From positions 62,001 through 126,000 of the forward strand of contig NZ_JBFNXH010000008.1 in NCBI RefSeq assembly GCF_040812395.1: a stretch of DNA of 64,000 bases, in the 5' to 3' direction. Shown here piece after piece: positions 16,373-25,209 of this stretch. The notes beneath the pieces were generated by a model. That model was not told the DNA's origin and ran no database searches. It saw only the letters and a list, made by a program, of their open reading frames with translations. The stretch is from Paenibacillus_E sp040812395 (lineage in GTDB: Bacteria; Bacillota; Bacilli; Paenibacillales; NBRC-103111). Each line of letters opens with the position of its first letter. Within the stretch, counting starts at the first letter, position 1. The translations under genes and the position numbers were made by a program.

Positions 16373-17611
16373 TTATCTTGTTCCTCCAACTTTTTCATAC
16401 ATGAGTTTAAGAAAGGAGTATGCGGCAAACAGAAGCGCAATGACAGAAAAAGTTGCCAGAACGACGGTTCCGCTAACAGGAAGTAGCAATTTCATGAAAC
16501 TGGGGAGAGGAGTGAGGGGGTTGTAGGCCGGTAAAAAGGCGGTTGACTGTTCTCGGAATTGCTGCATAGGCTCCCAAATTACGAGCACAATAGCAGCGGA
16601 GAGAAGGGCATGTACGAAGCGTGCTGTCAGAAAAGGCAAATATCGCAGATTCGTATGGCTCAGCAGGCTTACGATCTGGGCGTGAACGGAAAGACCGCCC
16701 CACGAAAGGATGAAAGCGGCAATCGCTACTTTGCTGGAAAGCGCCAATGTTGCTTCCGCAGACCCGGCAGCCTTTGCCCCGAGGGTGACCTCAAACAATC
16801 CATTAATAACAGCTTGTGAAAGCTCATGGGGCAGACCCGTTACCTGCAGAAGAGTTTGAACCAGCAGAAACATGAAGTTCATCACATTGGCTGCTGTCAG
16901 GACCTCCAAAACGACGGAAAAAAACACAACCAATCCGCCAACGACGAAGATCAAGCTCAGCGAGTGCAGGATCGATTGGCTCAGCAGATTGCCTATTGAC
17001 CTGCCATCTTTCATACGGGCGGCATGCATAGCGTCAAAAGCGCGCTTCCACACCCAGCCTTTGCGGGTGATTGATTGCGGTGTGGGAGTGCTCTTCCTGC
17101 CATGAAATCGCATCATCAAGCCAATGAGCACCGAGCCGCCATAGTGAGCGACTGCTATGATCATGGCGAGGGAGGCATCGTGGAAGAAGCCAATAGAGAC
17201 GGCTCCGATCAGGAATATCGGATCGGAGCTCGTGGTGAACGCGACGAGGCGTTCACCTTCCTCGCGATTCACCAGCTTCTGCTCCCAGAGCTGGGAGGTA
17301 AGCTTCGCGCCGACGGGGTAGCCGGCGGCGAAGCCCATCGCCATGACGAAGCCGCCGATGCCGGGAATGCGAAACACGGGACGCATCATCGGATCAAGCA
17401 GCGTGCCGAAAAAATGAACGATGCCGAAGCCGAGCAGCACTTCGGAGATGACAAAGAATGGAAATAAGGCGGGGAACAGCACATCCCACCAAATGGAAAC
17501 GCCGCGCAAGGCGGCTTTCAAGCCTTCGTGAGGGAAAATGAACAAGCAAACCGAGATTGCGAATAGAACGAATACCATCAATAAAGCGGTGGTGAAGTTT
17601 CGTTTCTGCAT
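16373..17611 (-). CDS. ylbJ: Sporulation integral membrane protein YlbJ
   Basis: 412 residues with about eight hydrophobic segments and the paired nucleoside-recognition/GATE-like domains (WWDVLFPALFPFFVISEVLLGFG, FAAGYPVGAKLTSQL, and later ILSWGGLSVHAQIVSLL). YlbJ is a sigma-E controlled membrane protein needed for spore cortex formation in B. subtilis. ATG 17611 is chosen; a GTG at 17623 overlaps the AGGAGG run. Part of the gene (about 17220-17400) is richer in G+C than the rest. Its end overlaps the glgP translation start. Confidence 0.9.
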   Translation of the reverse strand: MQKRNFTTALLMVFVLFAISVCLFIFPHEGLKAALRGVSIWWDVLFPALFPFFVISEVLLGFGIVHFFGTLLDPMMRPVFRIPGIGGFVMAMGFAAGYPVGAKLTSQLWEQKLVNREEGERLVAFTTSSDPIFLIGAVSIGFFHDASLAMIIAVAHYGGSVLIGLMMRFHGRKSTPTPQSITRKGWVWKRAFDAMHAARMKDGRSIGNLLSQSILHSLSLIFVVGGLVVFFSVVLEVLTAANVMNFMFLLVQTLLQVTGLPHELSQAVINGLFEVTLGAKAAGSAEATLALSSKVAIAAFILSWGGLSVHAQIVSLLSHTNLRYLPFLTARFVHALLSAAIVLVIWEPMQQFREQSTAFLPAYNPLTPLPSFMKLLLPVSGTVVLATFSVIALLFAAYSFLKLMYEKVGGTR

Positions 17612-17773
17612 GAAATAGGACACCTCCTCCTTCCACTATATGAAGTGGGGTGGACATACATGCCGTCTCAAAATACTTGGACTTTGGTACTGTTCATAGA
17701 CTCTATTTATGGTAAAATAGAACTAGTTACAATCTTCGAAGTCTTATATCCTTAGGCCGCGGGAGTGATTCAT

Positions 17774-17872
17774 ATGACAGGTCTTATTGCCGGTTTGGTC
17801 GTATGTGCTTTTGTGTTTGTCATTCGGGAAACATTAATGAACACTGCAGATGAGGATGTTGAATACTACTAG
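17774..17872 (+). CDS. 32-residue single-span membrane peptide
   Basis: An ATG with GGGAGTGA seven bases upstream opens a 32-codon frame: MTGLIAGLVVCAFVFVIRET, then LMNTADEDVEYY. Residues 3-17 form one hydrophobic span and the tail is acidic. It lies 16 bases before the haemoglobin gene in the same direction, which suggests one transcript. A TAAAAT box lies near 17712. No family is recognised. A good ribosome site and sensible composition support it, but size makes this tentative. Confidence 0.55.
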   Translation: MTGLIAGLVVCAFVFVIRETLMNTADEDVEYY

Positions 17873-17888
17873 AACGAGGTAAGAAAGC

Positions 17889-18281
17889 ATGACAGACAAT
17901 AATCGCAGCACACTGTATGAATGGATAGGAGGAGCAGAGAACATTCGACGGGTCGTAGAGGCATTTTATCCTAAAGTGCAAAATCATCCGTTGCTGGCGC
18001 CACTGTTTCCTTCTGATATTTCACCTGTTATAGAGAAGCAGATCTTATTTTTAAGCCAATTTTTCGGCGGTCCCTCTTTATATTCCGATCAATATGGGCA
18101 TCCGATGATGCGTGCGAGGCATATGCCGTTTCCCATAACCGTCGAACATGCGGATGCATGGCTCAGCTGTATGTCGGAGGCGATGACGGAAGTGGGTCTG
18201 CCACAAGACCTGCGGGATTTTTTGTTAGAAAGGCTTAAAGGCTCTGCCTATCACTTTGTGAATACGCCCGAAACCGACTAG
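17889..18281 (+). CDS. Truncated haemoglobin, group II
   Basis: 130 residues: LYEWIGGAENIRRVVEAFYPKVQ (A/B helices), FLSQFFGGPSLYSDQYGHPMMRARHMPFPI with the proximal His of ARHMPF, and a C-terminal helix. This is the GlbO/YjbI type, a small haem protein that binds oxygen or detoxifies reactive species. In B. subtilis yjbI accompanies the Spx adaptor gene yjbH, which is not seen here. GAGGTAAG precedes the ATG. Confidence 0.88.
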   Translation: MTDNNRSTLYEWIGGAENIRRVVEAFYPKVQNHPLLAPLFPSDISPVIEKQILFLSQFFGGPSLYSDQYGHPMMRARHMPFPITVEHADAWLSCMSEAMTEVGLPQDLRDFLLERLKGSAYHFVNTPETD

Positions 18282-18321
18282 TTCTTCACTTCTACCAATT
18301 TATGAAAAAGGCGGGTTCCTG

Positions 18322-19023
18322 ATGATCGAACCTTTATATGATACTAAAGTAACCTGTACGTTCTGCACACGCACATTTACGACGAAGAGAGTTCGTCCCA
18401 GTTTCAAAAAAGCGATGAAGACGGACACTGACTTTTGCATGCATTATAAGGACATTAATCCTGACTTTTATGTGGTAAGGATCTGCCCTTCATGCGGTTA
18501 CGCGCATACGGAGAACTTCTCTGATAGTTGGAACAAGGCTCAGAGGGAAGCGTTCGATATTAAAGTGTCGCAGAACTGGACGAAGCGCGATTATAGCGGA
18601 GAACGCACTTGGGAAGAAGCGATGCAAAGCTACAAGCTGGCGCTGTTCTGCGCCCAGCTCAAGGAAGAGAAATCCAGAGTTGTTGCTGGACTCCTTCATC
18701 ACATTGCTTGGTTGTACCGTATACAGGATAATCGGGAACAGGAAATCCGTTTCCTGACGTTTGCGCTTGAAGCCTATGTCAGTGTTTATGAGATGGAAGG
18801 CATGGATTTGAATAATGCTCGCTTGATGTACTTGATGGGGGAGCTTAATCGCAGATTAAGCAGATATCATGAAGCGGTGAAGTGGTTCTCTCGAATTATC
18901 AATGACCGCAAAATTATGGACGCGAGCATGATACGAGCAAGTCGTGAACAGTGGGTCGTCACTCGGGAGGATATGTTAGCTTCCCGCCTGGAATTACCTG
19001 AAGAAATGAAGCATGCTACATAA
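18322..19023 (+). CDS. DUF2225 protein with zinc-ribbon start
   Basis: 233 residues. Two Cys pairs, CTFC (about residue 12) and CPSC in VVRICPSCGYAHTENFS (about 55), form a zinc ribbon. The rest is helical and TPR-like (EEAMQSYKLALFCAQLKEE, NARLMYLMGELNRRLSRYHEAVKWFSRII). This matches DUF2225, common in Firmicutes, with no known function. It is 40 bases after the haemoglobin gene in the same direction. Confidence 0.85.
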   Translation: MIEPLYDTKVTCTFCTRTFTTKRVRPSFKKAMKTDTDFCMHYKDINPDFYVVRICPSCGYAHTENFSDSWNKAQREAFDIKVSQNWTKRDYSGERTWEEAMQSYKLALFCAQLKEEKSRVVAGLLHHIAWLYRIQDNREQEIRFLTFALEAYVSVYEMEGMDLNNARLMYLMGELNRRLSRYHEAVKWFSRIINDRKIMDASMIRASREQWVVTREDMLASRLELPEEMKHAT

Positions 19024-19028
19024 TAATG

Positions 19029-19092
19029 AATGAACGCTTAGTGATTCTTGGGGTCGGTTTGATTCCCTTGATTCAGTAAGCGTTCATTTTTT
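19029..19092. terminator. Bidirectional terminator between DUF2225 and GGDEF genes
   Basis: AATGAACGCTTA / TAAGCGTTCATT stem with a long loop, followed by T7 on the plus strand and overlapping the GGDEF gene end. Confidence 0.75.
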
Positions 19093-20182
19093 TGTTTGGT
19101 GGGTTGGTATTATTGTAGAACGTAAAGCGGTTCTTCCCGCTATGTTTGGACTCGTAGAGCGCTTGATCGGCTTCTGAGATGATTTGCTGCAGCTCATCCT
19201 GAAGCGTTTGCATGGTAGAGAGACCGATGGAGACTGTAACTGGCGTAGAACGGGTATCATCCTTATCGCGGAAGCTGTCCGCAACGGCGACGCATAGGCG
19301 ATGCGCATATACAGCAAGTTGCAAGGGATCGGTTTCTACGCTGAGTAGGACAAACTCTTCACCGCCGTAACGAGCAACATAATCTTGTTCATTGATATGA
19401 TGCCTTAGGACGCTGCCAATATCCCGTAATAATTGATCGCCTTCCAGATGTCCGAAACGATCGTTATACAGTTTGAAATTATCGATGTCGATCATCATAA
19501 TCGATACTTTTCGCTTTCGCATCGCGTTAAGGGCTATGGAAATAAAACTTCGTAAATTGGGCAGCCTCGTCAATCCGTCCTGATTCGCTTGGAGTTCCAA
19601 CTGACGCTGGAGTCTCCATTTTTTATTTTCATCATTGACCATAATGATAAGCAAGATAAAAGCAGTGCTCATAATGATAAGCATGAAGAGCTGATCCTCT
19701 GCATACCCCCAAGTCCAACTGCCGGTAAAGAAACCATGCGTCAGCAAGCGAACTACAAATATAAATGAACATATTTGCAGCCCGTGACGAATAGGAATGT
19801 CCAAGAAGCCAATGCGATACTCTTTATTGTGAAAAAAAGAACTAAGTAGTGCAGGGGCAATAAGGTCTTGGATAATAATGAATACGCCATGGTGTTCATG
19901 GAGGAGAAAGCTGTATCCGGAAGGCAGAAGAGTGGAGAGCAGTGCGATTGGCAGCCCATAACGCAAGCCAGCCATAAAGATCGGCAGCGAACGCAGATCG
20001 ATTAAGCCAAGCGCCTCCGGAAGTGGTTCCAGCATCATGATGATGCTGGCTAGTCCCGTGAGCAGTGGAGCGAGAATGTGCTCGTAAGACTCGATGAGCA
20101 TCTTGTTTCGAATTTTCATCGCGATGTAGTTTAGGGTAATTAGCGTACATGCGCTTGTAAGCGGGATGAGATATTCATTCAT
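19073..20182 (-). CDS. Membrane-bound diguanylate cyclase (5TM sensor + GGDEF)
   Basis: 369 residues. The first 190 hold about six hydrophobic spans of the 5TM-LYT kind. The GGDEF domain spans about 200-360, with DGLTRLPNLRSF, MIDIDNFKLYNDRFGHLEGD, YGGEEF and SIGLS. The active site GGEEF is intact, so it should make c-di-GMP from two GTP. The inhibitory I-site RxxD is not present five residues before GGEEF (NEQD instead), so product feedback is probably missing. It is a plausible source of signal for the PilZ protein at 12952-13644. Confidence 0.9.
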   Translation of the reverse strand: MNEYLIPLTSACTLITLNYIAMKIRNKMLIESYEHILAPLLTGLASIIMMLEPLPEALGLIDLRSLPIFMAGLRYGLPIALLSTLLPSGYSFLLHEHHGVFIIIQDLIAPALLSSFFHNKEYRIGFLDIPIRHGLQICSFIFVVRLLTHGFFTGSWTWGYAEDQLFMLIIMSTAFILLIIMVNDENKKWRLQRQLELQANQDGLTRLPNLRSFISIALNAMRKRKVSIMMIDIDNFKLYNDRFGHLEGDQLLRDIGSVLRHHINEQDYVARYGGEEFVLLSVETDPLQLAVYAHRLCVAVADSFRDKDDTRSTPVTVSIGLSTMQTLQDELQQIISEADQALYESKHSGKNRFTFYNNTNPPNKKMNAY

Positions 20183-20221
20183 TAGGGCTAACCTACTCCT
20201 TAAGCCCGGAAGCTACAATGG

Positions 20222-20416
20222 TTACTTTCGTACAGCGCAATCCGCCAATAAATAATCGCGGTCTGTATCAATGAGGGTTAGCTTGTTATAACAGCAAGGA
20301 AATACCAGAAGTTTTTTCTTACCCTCGTGAATGGTTTTCAGTTCGTGGGTTTTGAGCGGCAGCAGCACACTTGCGCTATGGCAAAAGGGACATTCTGCCA
20401 CATAGACGTCCTTCAT
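20222..20416 (-). CDS. Small Cys-rich conserved-type protein, probable zinc finger
   Basis: 64 residues from ATG 20416: MKDVYVAECPFCHSASVLLP, then KTHELKTIHEGKKKLLVFPCCYNKLTLID. The CPFC and CC groups could hold one zinc ion. There is no clear ribosome site at this ATG; a TTG at 20455, just after the yycC stop, would add 13 residues. It follows yycC closely on the same strand, so the two may be one transcript. I do not recognise the family. Confidence 0.6.
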   Translation of the reverse strand: MKDVYVAECPFCHSASVLLPLKTHELKTIHEGKKKLLVFPCCYNKLTLIDTDRDYLLADCAVRK

Positions 20417-20458
20417 AATAATTTCATAGGGCCAAGTGTTAGCAAAGGGAATCAAGGG

Positions 20459-20623
20459 TTACTTCGATTCCGGTTCGCTGCTGTCAGAGGAAGAGGCTTT
20501 GGCGAGCTCAGCTAGTTTTTGGAGTAAAATATGTTGTGGCATATGCATCAAATGTTCAAGAGGCACTTTAAGCTGTTCAGCAAGCTTAACAGCGGTTTCT
20601 GGAGAGATTTGTAATGGTTTCAT
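20459..20623 (-). CDS. yycC: YycC family protein
   Basis: 54 residues starting MKPLQISPETAVKLAEQLKV, with LMHMPQHILLQKLAEL, which are the hallmarks of the short YycC family of Bacilli. Function unknown, no membrane span. The ATG at 20623 matches the family start; longer frames upstream do not. The tail KASSSDSSEPESK is polar and probably disordered. Confidence 0.8.
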   Translation of the reverse strand: MKPLQISPETAVKLAEQLKVPLEHLMHMPQHILLQKLAELAKASSSDSSEPESK

Positions 20624-20780
20624 AGTGACATTCACACCATCCTGTTTCGTTTTCCTTGTAAGACCATACTTAATTGATAACACACTTTCTACCTATAAGC
20701 AATGATGACATTCAGGACAAATTGGCGATGACAGGCTGATTATGATTTAATAAAAGAAGGAAAGGATAGGTGATTGCACA

Positions 20781-22586
20781 TTGAAATTACCACTTAGTCA
20801 AACTTGGGATCTGAATTCCCTTTTTCCAGGCGGCAGTGAATCTCCTGCATTCGCAGCATTCCTTAAGGAACTGCAGACGTCGATTACATCATTTCAAGCT
20901 CAAATTCGTAGCACAACATCTCCAGCAAACGCGGAAGATACAACTCCTCTGGAGGCGCTCATTGGTTTACTTCAAGAGATATTAGCGAACATCACCGAAG
21001 CCGATTCTTTCGTTGGATGCTTGCTTGCAGATAATCAAAAAGATAAGAAAGCGGCTGTTCTTGGCGGACAAGTTAAAAGTCTGTATGCCGAATTTTTATC
21101 CTCGCGCACACACTTCGATCAATTGCTGGCCGGCATCCCGGATGCAGTTTGGGAAGCGATCCTGAAGAAACAGGCTTTCCAGTCGATTTCCTTCCCGCTT
21201 AATGAGCGCCGTGCGCTGGCTCAAGAGAAGCTTTCTCCAGAGCAGGAAGCCTTAATTAATGATTTGGCCGTAGACGGCTATCATGGCTGGGGCGATCTGT
21301 ACAATACGACGGTCAGCCAATTCCGGATGGCGGTTGAAGAAGACGGCAAACAAGTGGAATTATCCGCAGGTCAGGCCTTCAATAAGCTGCATACGGAAAA
21401 CCGTGAAGAGCGCCTTGCACTTTTTGACAAATGGGAAAACGCATGGGCGGACAAAGCGGATTACTGCGCAGAAGCGTTAAATCACTTGGCTGGCTTCCGT
21501 CTGCAGATTTACAAATATAGAGGCTGGAAAACCGTACATAAAGAACCGCTCGCGATTAATCGCATGCAAGAGCAAACGCTGAATGTCATGTGGGACGTTA
21601 TCGACCGCAATAAAGCGATATTCGTCGATTATTTAAATCGGAAAGCGCAACTGCTCGGCGTCGATAAGCTGGCTTGGGTCGATGTGGATGCGCCGCTGGG
21701 CGATTCCTCCAAAAAAGTTGCCTACGACGATGGAGCTGGGCTAATCGTTGATCAATTTGAGCGGTTTAGCCCGAAATTGGCTGCCTTTTCAGCGCAAGCT
21801 TTCGAGAATCGCTGGATCGAAGCTGAGGATCGCGCAGGCAAACGCCCTGGGGGCTTCTGTACGTCCTTCCCTGTAGCCGGGGAGACTCGTATTTTCATGA
21901 CGTATGGAGGCACACTGAACAACGTGTCCACGCTTGCGCACGAGCTAGGTCACGGGTACCATCAGCATGTCATGAATGATATGCCGGCGCTCGCGCAGGA
22001 GTACGCGATGAACGTGGCGGAAACGGCATCAACGTTTGCGGAAATGATCGTGGCTGATGCGGTTGTGAAGGGTGCGGCGACAGATGATGAACGAATTGTC
22101 CTGCTCGAGGATAAAATCCAGCGCGCTATCGCATTTTTCATGAATATTCACGCGCGGTTTATATTTGAAACGAACTTCTATGAAGAGCGTCGCCAAGGCC
22201 TTGTAAGCGTTGATCGCTTAAATGAGCTTATGGTTGATGCGCAAAAGGTCGCTTACAAAGACGCGCTTAGCTCTTATCATCCTCATTTCTGGGCGGCGAA
22301 GTTGCATTTCTATGCGACAGATGTGCCGTTCTACAACTTCCCGTACACATTTGGCTATTTGTTTAGCGCAGGGATTTACGCCCGAGCCATTCAAGAAGGC
22401 GCAGCCTTTGAAGACAAATATGTGGCGCTGCTGCGGGACACAGGCAGCATGAATGTCGAAGAATTGGCTGCGAAGCATCTTGGCATCGACTTGACTCAGC
22501 CTGATTTTTGGCAAAGCGCCGTTGACATGGCCGTTGAAGATGTGAAACAATTCATGGCACTTACGGAGTCCAAGGTTCGGGCTTAA
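20781..22586 (+). CDS. pepF: M3-family oligoendopeptidase F
   Basis: 601 residues. The zinc site LAHELGHGYHQHV (HExxH near residue 386) and the downstream Glu in NVAETASTFAEM place it in peptidase family M3, pepF clade. It cuts short peptides in the cytosol. It starts with TTG at 20781, with AGGTGA seven bases before. The gene once ended at a terminator shared with the chemoreceptor gene now at 27765-29024; an insertion has since separated them. Confidence 0.93.
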   Translation: MKLPLSQTWDLNSLFPGGSESPAFAAFLKELQTSITSFQAQIRSTTSPANAEDTTPLEALIGLLQEILANITEADSFVGCLLADNQKDKKAAVLGGQVKSLYAEFLSSRTHFDQLLAGIPDAVWEAILKKQAFQSISFPLNERRALAQEKLSPEQEALINDLAVDGYHGWGDLYNTTVSQFRMAVEEDGKQVELSAGQAFNKLHTENREERLALFDKWENAWADKADYCAEALNHLAGFRLQIYKYRGWKTVHKEPLAINRMQEQTLNVMWDVIDRNKAIFVDYLNRKAQLLGVDKLAWVDVDAPLGDSSKKVAYDDGAGLIVDQFERFSPKLAAFSAQAFENRWIEAEDRAGKRPGGFCTSFPVAGETRIFMTYGGTLNNVSTLAHELGHGYHQHVMNDMPALAQEYAMNVAETASTFAEMIVADAVVKGAATDDERIVLLEDKIQRAIAFFMNIHARFIFETNFYEERRQGLVSVDRLNELMVDAQKVAYKDALSSYHPHFWAAKLHFYATDVPFYNFPYTFGYLFSAGIYARAIQEGAAFEDKYVALLRDTGSMNVEELAAKHLGIDLTQPDFWQSAVDMAVEDVKQFMALTESKVRA

Positions 22587-22587
22587 C

Positions 22588-22621
22588 AAAAAGAAGGCTT
22601 TCCCTAGCGGTTAGGGGGAGC
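22588..22621 (+). terminator. Left half of a split bidirectional terminator (pepF side)
   Basis: AAAAAGAAGGCT followed by a CCCTA-GCGG-TTAGGG palindrome, ending where an IS1182-type end begins (G run at 22614-22618). The matching right arm AGCCTTCTTTTT is at 27751-27762. The palindrome core is present on both sides, as expected for a target duplication. Confidence 0.7.
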
Positions 22622-22735
22622 ATTGAAAAACGATTACAGAATATGTAAGAAGACTGGTGAGCAATCATCAGTCTTTTTTCTTGCGAAGCTTTATCCATTC
22701 ACCGCGGTAATTTTGTATCCTACTTTTGAGGTGAC
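22614..22735 (+). mobile_element. IS1182-family left end (copy 1, truncated)
   Basis: About 120 bases almost identical to 27275-27395: GGGGGAGCAYTGAAAAACG, then a terminator-like hairpin AGACTG...CAGTCTTTTTT (protecting the IS from outside transcription), up to GAGGTGAC, where copy 2 continues into its transposase start. Here the match stops and IS110-like sequence begins. Confidence 0.75.
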
Positions 22736-23290
22736 CCATCGCTGGGTCGACATTGTCTTCCCTGAACTGAGACAAGTCTTTAAAATCTTAACTTATAAGG
22801 GTGCTTTGTTAACCCTTCGGCTTTTTCCTCTTCCATCTGATCTTTGTAAACTGAATCCTGACGATGTCATTAGAGAATGGCAGAAATCAATGAAGCGGCT
22901 GAAGCTATGTGGAAAGCTAGCTCGACTCTTAGTCGGAGTGGCTCGTAGTACTGAAGCCTACAACCCGAATAGAATCTTTGCAATGGCAGCCTAAATTTAA
23001 GCCTTATCTCACGCAAGTTGGCGTATTCGCAGGATGACAAAGAAAGCACGGAGTATCGGGATACGTTGAACAAAAGGGCTCCGCCCCATTCCGTTAGAAA
23101 GACCGACCTCCACCCCTTAATAGATGTGACGAAGGAATGAAAGGGCAATTGACCCGTCGAGACATGGGAGTGAAATCGTTAAGGGCACCGTGGAGCATAC
23201 GTGCAGCATTCATTTTTGACAGGGACCATTTCCTGCCCTGGTGTCGAGGACTGGAATTTGAATGGACCTGTTCTGTTCCCACAGAATTTT
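22736..23290 (+). pseudogene. IS110-family transposase remnant
   Basis: The frame ending at 22994 gives VDIVFPELRQVFKILTYKGA, LRLFPLPSDLCKL and GKLARLLVGVARST, which resemble the middle of IS110-family DEDD transposases. The start is missing because it is fused to the IS1182 end, and the C-terminal Ser domain is absent after the stop. The remaining 300 bases up to LysR hold no gene and look like IS flank or decayed sequence. Confidence 0.55.
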
Positions 23291-23298
23291 TAGAATGT

Positions 23299-24171
23299 TT
23301 AAGTAAAAGTCAGCTGCACATAATCCGAAAATCGTTTCACCGCTGGAGACAGATAGCGGCCTCGCTTCTGTAGAAGGCCTACTTCGCAGTAACTACCCTC
23401 ATCCTTGATGGGCAGCCACGCCAGGCCCTCAAGCATCAAACCGTTTGTCTTGGGGAGCATCGATATACCGAGCCCAGCCGACACAAAGCCCGCTACTGTC
23501 ATCAAGTCTTCCGCTTCGTAAGATGTGGTAGGTGTGAATCCAATCCGATTGAAACAAGTCTCAAGTGTTGCCTTCAGTCCACAGTTATGTTTGACTTCTA
23601 TGTACGGTTCACTGGTCAATTCCGTTAAGCTGATCTCTCTCCGCTGCGCGAAGCGATGAGTATGGGGAACTACTACATACAAGGGAACGGTCTTCATCGG
23701 TATCCATTCGTATGTGTCCGCCAGCTTGGTTGATGAAATCATTAGGTCGCAGTCGCCGTTTTCCATCTGATTACTTATGAATGTATGGTTGCCTTGTACC
23801 AAATCGAATCGTATCTTCGGGTAGTGCTGATGGAAACCGGATATGAGTTTCGGCACCAACTCCGCACCAAGTATATTAAGATAGGCGATAGAGACGCTGC
23901 CCGAGTCAGAATTAGAGCATTCTTCGACTGCTTGTTTGCCCTTGTCGAGCTCGTGCAGTGCCCGTTCTACGGATTCGGCAAACATTTTCCCATATCGACT
24001 TACTATAATATTCCGTCCGTTTCGTTCGAACAGCGGCACACCCAATTCATCCTCCAGTTTGGAGATCGAATGACTCAATGCTGGCTGCGTAATCCCTAAT
24101 GATTCCGATGCTCTCGTTACATGCCGAAGTCGAGCCACAGTAAGAAAATAGTTCAGTTGAGTCAGCTCCAT
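23299..24171 (-). CDS. LysR-family transcriptional regulator
   Basis: 290 residues. Helix-turn-helix at 1-60: ELTQLNYFLTVARLRHVTRA, ITQPALSHSISKLEDELGVPLFERNGR. The C-terminal part is the two-lobed ligand domain (YIEVKHNCGLKATLETCFN). ATG 24171 gives the usual start MELTQLNYF and has GGAG ten bases upstream; the ATG at 24204 has no site. It is divergent from the MBL gene with a 110-base gap, so it probably controls that gene. A TTATA-N5-TATAA element, which fits T-N11-A, lies near 24207-24221. Ligand unknown. Confidence 0.88.
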   Translation of the reverse strand: MELTQLNYFLTVARLRHVTRASESLGITQPALSHSISKLEDELGVPLFERNGRNIIVSRYGKMFAESVERALHELDKGKQAVEECSNSDSGSVSIAYLNILGAELVPKLISGFHQHYPKIRFDLVQGNHTFISNQMENGDCDLMISSTKLADTYEWIPMKTVPLYVVVPHTHRFAQRREISLTELTSEPYIEVKHNCGLKATLETCFNRIGFTPTTSYEAEDLMTVAGFVSAGLGISMLPKTNGLMLEGLAWLPIKDEGSYCEVGLLQKRGRYLSPAVKRFSDYVQLTFT

Positions 24172-24281
24172 CTTATCTAAACTCCATTCATTAAAATTTT
24201 TCATGATTATAATGAATATAATAAATTAGACGTTATGAATTATCAACGGTAAACTAATAATAAGAAAAGGAGATGATAAAG

Positions 24282-25025
24282 GTGAAAGCAGCTGAAGGAG
24301 TGGAAACGATAGAAATCGCAACAAATTTTAGAGGTTGGCCGGAAGTGTATTATCCGACACTCATTTGGGACAATGATGGAGCCGTCTTGGTGGATACCGG
24401 AATTCCCAACCAATTGTCAGTTTTCAAAGAGGCTATGATGAAGGTAGGCATCCCATTTGGTAAGCTGAGTAAAATTATTATTACCCATCAAGATTTGGAC
24501 CACATTGGAGGTTTGCCTGAACTTCTAAACGATTTTCCTCAAAAAATCGAGGTACTGGCTACCGAAGAGGAGAAACCTTATATTCAGGGCGATCAAAGAT
24601 TGCTTAAAATAACGCCCGAATTCGTGAGTCAAATCAGCGCGCTAATCCCTGATGAATTGCCGGTGGAAAGACGCAAGGCGATCCTTAATGTGTTTGAAAA
24701 TCCTCCAACAGCTAAAGTTGACCAAATCATAGCTGACGGAGATGAAATCCCCTTGTTCGGCGGAATCATAGTCATCCATACCCCGGGTCATACACCTGGA
24801 CATATCAGCCTTTATCTTAAACAAAGCAAGACCCTCATTGCAGGAGATGCTTTAATGATTGAAGAGGGTCGATTAGTTGAACCTGACAATTGCGTGGATT
24901 CGGATTTGGCTAAAAAGTCATTGAAAAGGCTCTTACCTTACGATATTCAAACATTGATTTGTTATCATGGAGGCATATTCAAGGATAACGTTAATCAAAG
25001 CATATTGGATTTAGCGAACAGTTAA
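24282..25025 (+). CDS. Metallo-beta-lactamase-fold hydrolase (YflN-like)
   Basis: 247 residues. The metal motif reads ITHQDLDHIGGLPEL, i.e. HxDxDH instead of HxHxDH, as in YflN-type proteins. Further ligands are in IHTPGHTPGHIS and LIAGDAL, and a late His in ICYHGG. It is a cytosolic hydrolase of unknown substrate; some relatives act on lactones or thioesters. GTG 24282 is the start because AAGGAG lies nine bases before it, whereas the ATG at 24273 touches the site. Divergent LysR is the likely regulator. Confidence 0.82.
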   Translation: MKAAEGVETIEIATNFRGWPEVYYPTLIWDNDGAVLVDTGIPNQLSVFKEAMMKVGIPFGKLSKIIITHQDLDHIGGLPELLNDFPQKIEVLATEEEKPYIQGDQRLLKITPEFVSQISALIPDELPVERRKAILNVFENPPTAKVDQIIADGDEIPLFGGIIVIHTPGHTPGHISLYLKQSKTLIAGDALMIEEGRLVEPDNCVDSDLAKKSLKRLLPYDIQTLICYHGGIFKDNVNQSILDLANS

Positions 25026-25045
25026 TTGTTGTTCCGCTCTTGTTG

Positions 25046-25069
25046 CCCTTGCGCGAGCAAGGGTTTTTT
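25046..25069 (+). terminator. Terminator of the MBL gene
   Basis: CCCTTGC / GCAAGGG hairpin followed by T6. Confidence 0.85.
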
Positions 25070-25121
25070 CTTTCTCTAATATGAAACGAACGAACATTTA
25101 GAAAATAAAGGATATTGATAA

Positions 25122-25173
25122 AAAAGCAGTGACGATCTAGGAACCAGAAAACCCTAGATTTGCCACTGCTTTT
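25122..25173 (-). terminator. Terminator of the ArsR-SRPBCC-DoxX-VOC set
   Basis: AAAAGCAGTG / CACTGCTTTT with inner ATCTAGG / CCCTAGAT arms, located 37 bases past the VOC stop. Confidence 0.8.
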
Positions 25174-25209
25174 ATTGTGCTATCGTTTTCCGATTATCAA
25201 GCATGAACC

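Noticed and set aside
20327..20515. Plus-strand frames opposite yycC and the Cys-rich protein
   Set aside because: They are shadows; the minus-strand frames have family motifs and suitable starts.
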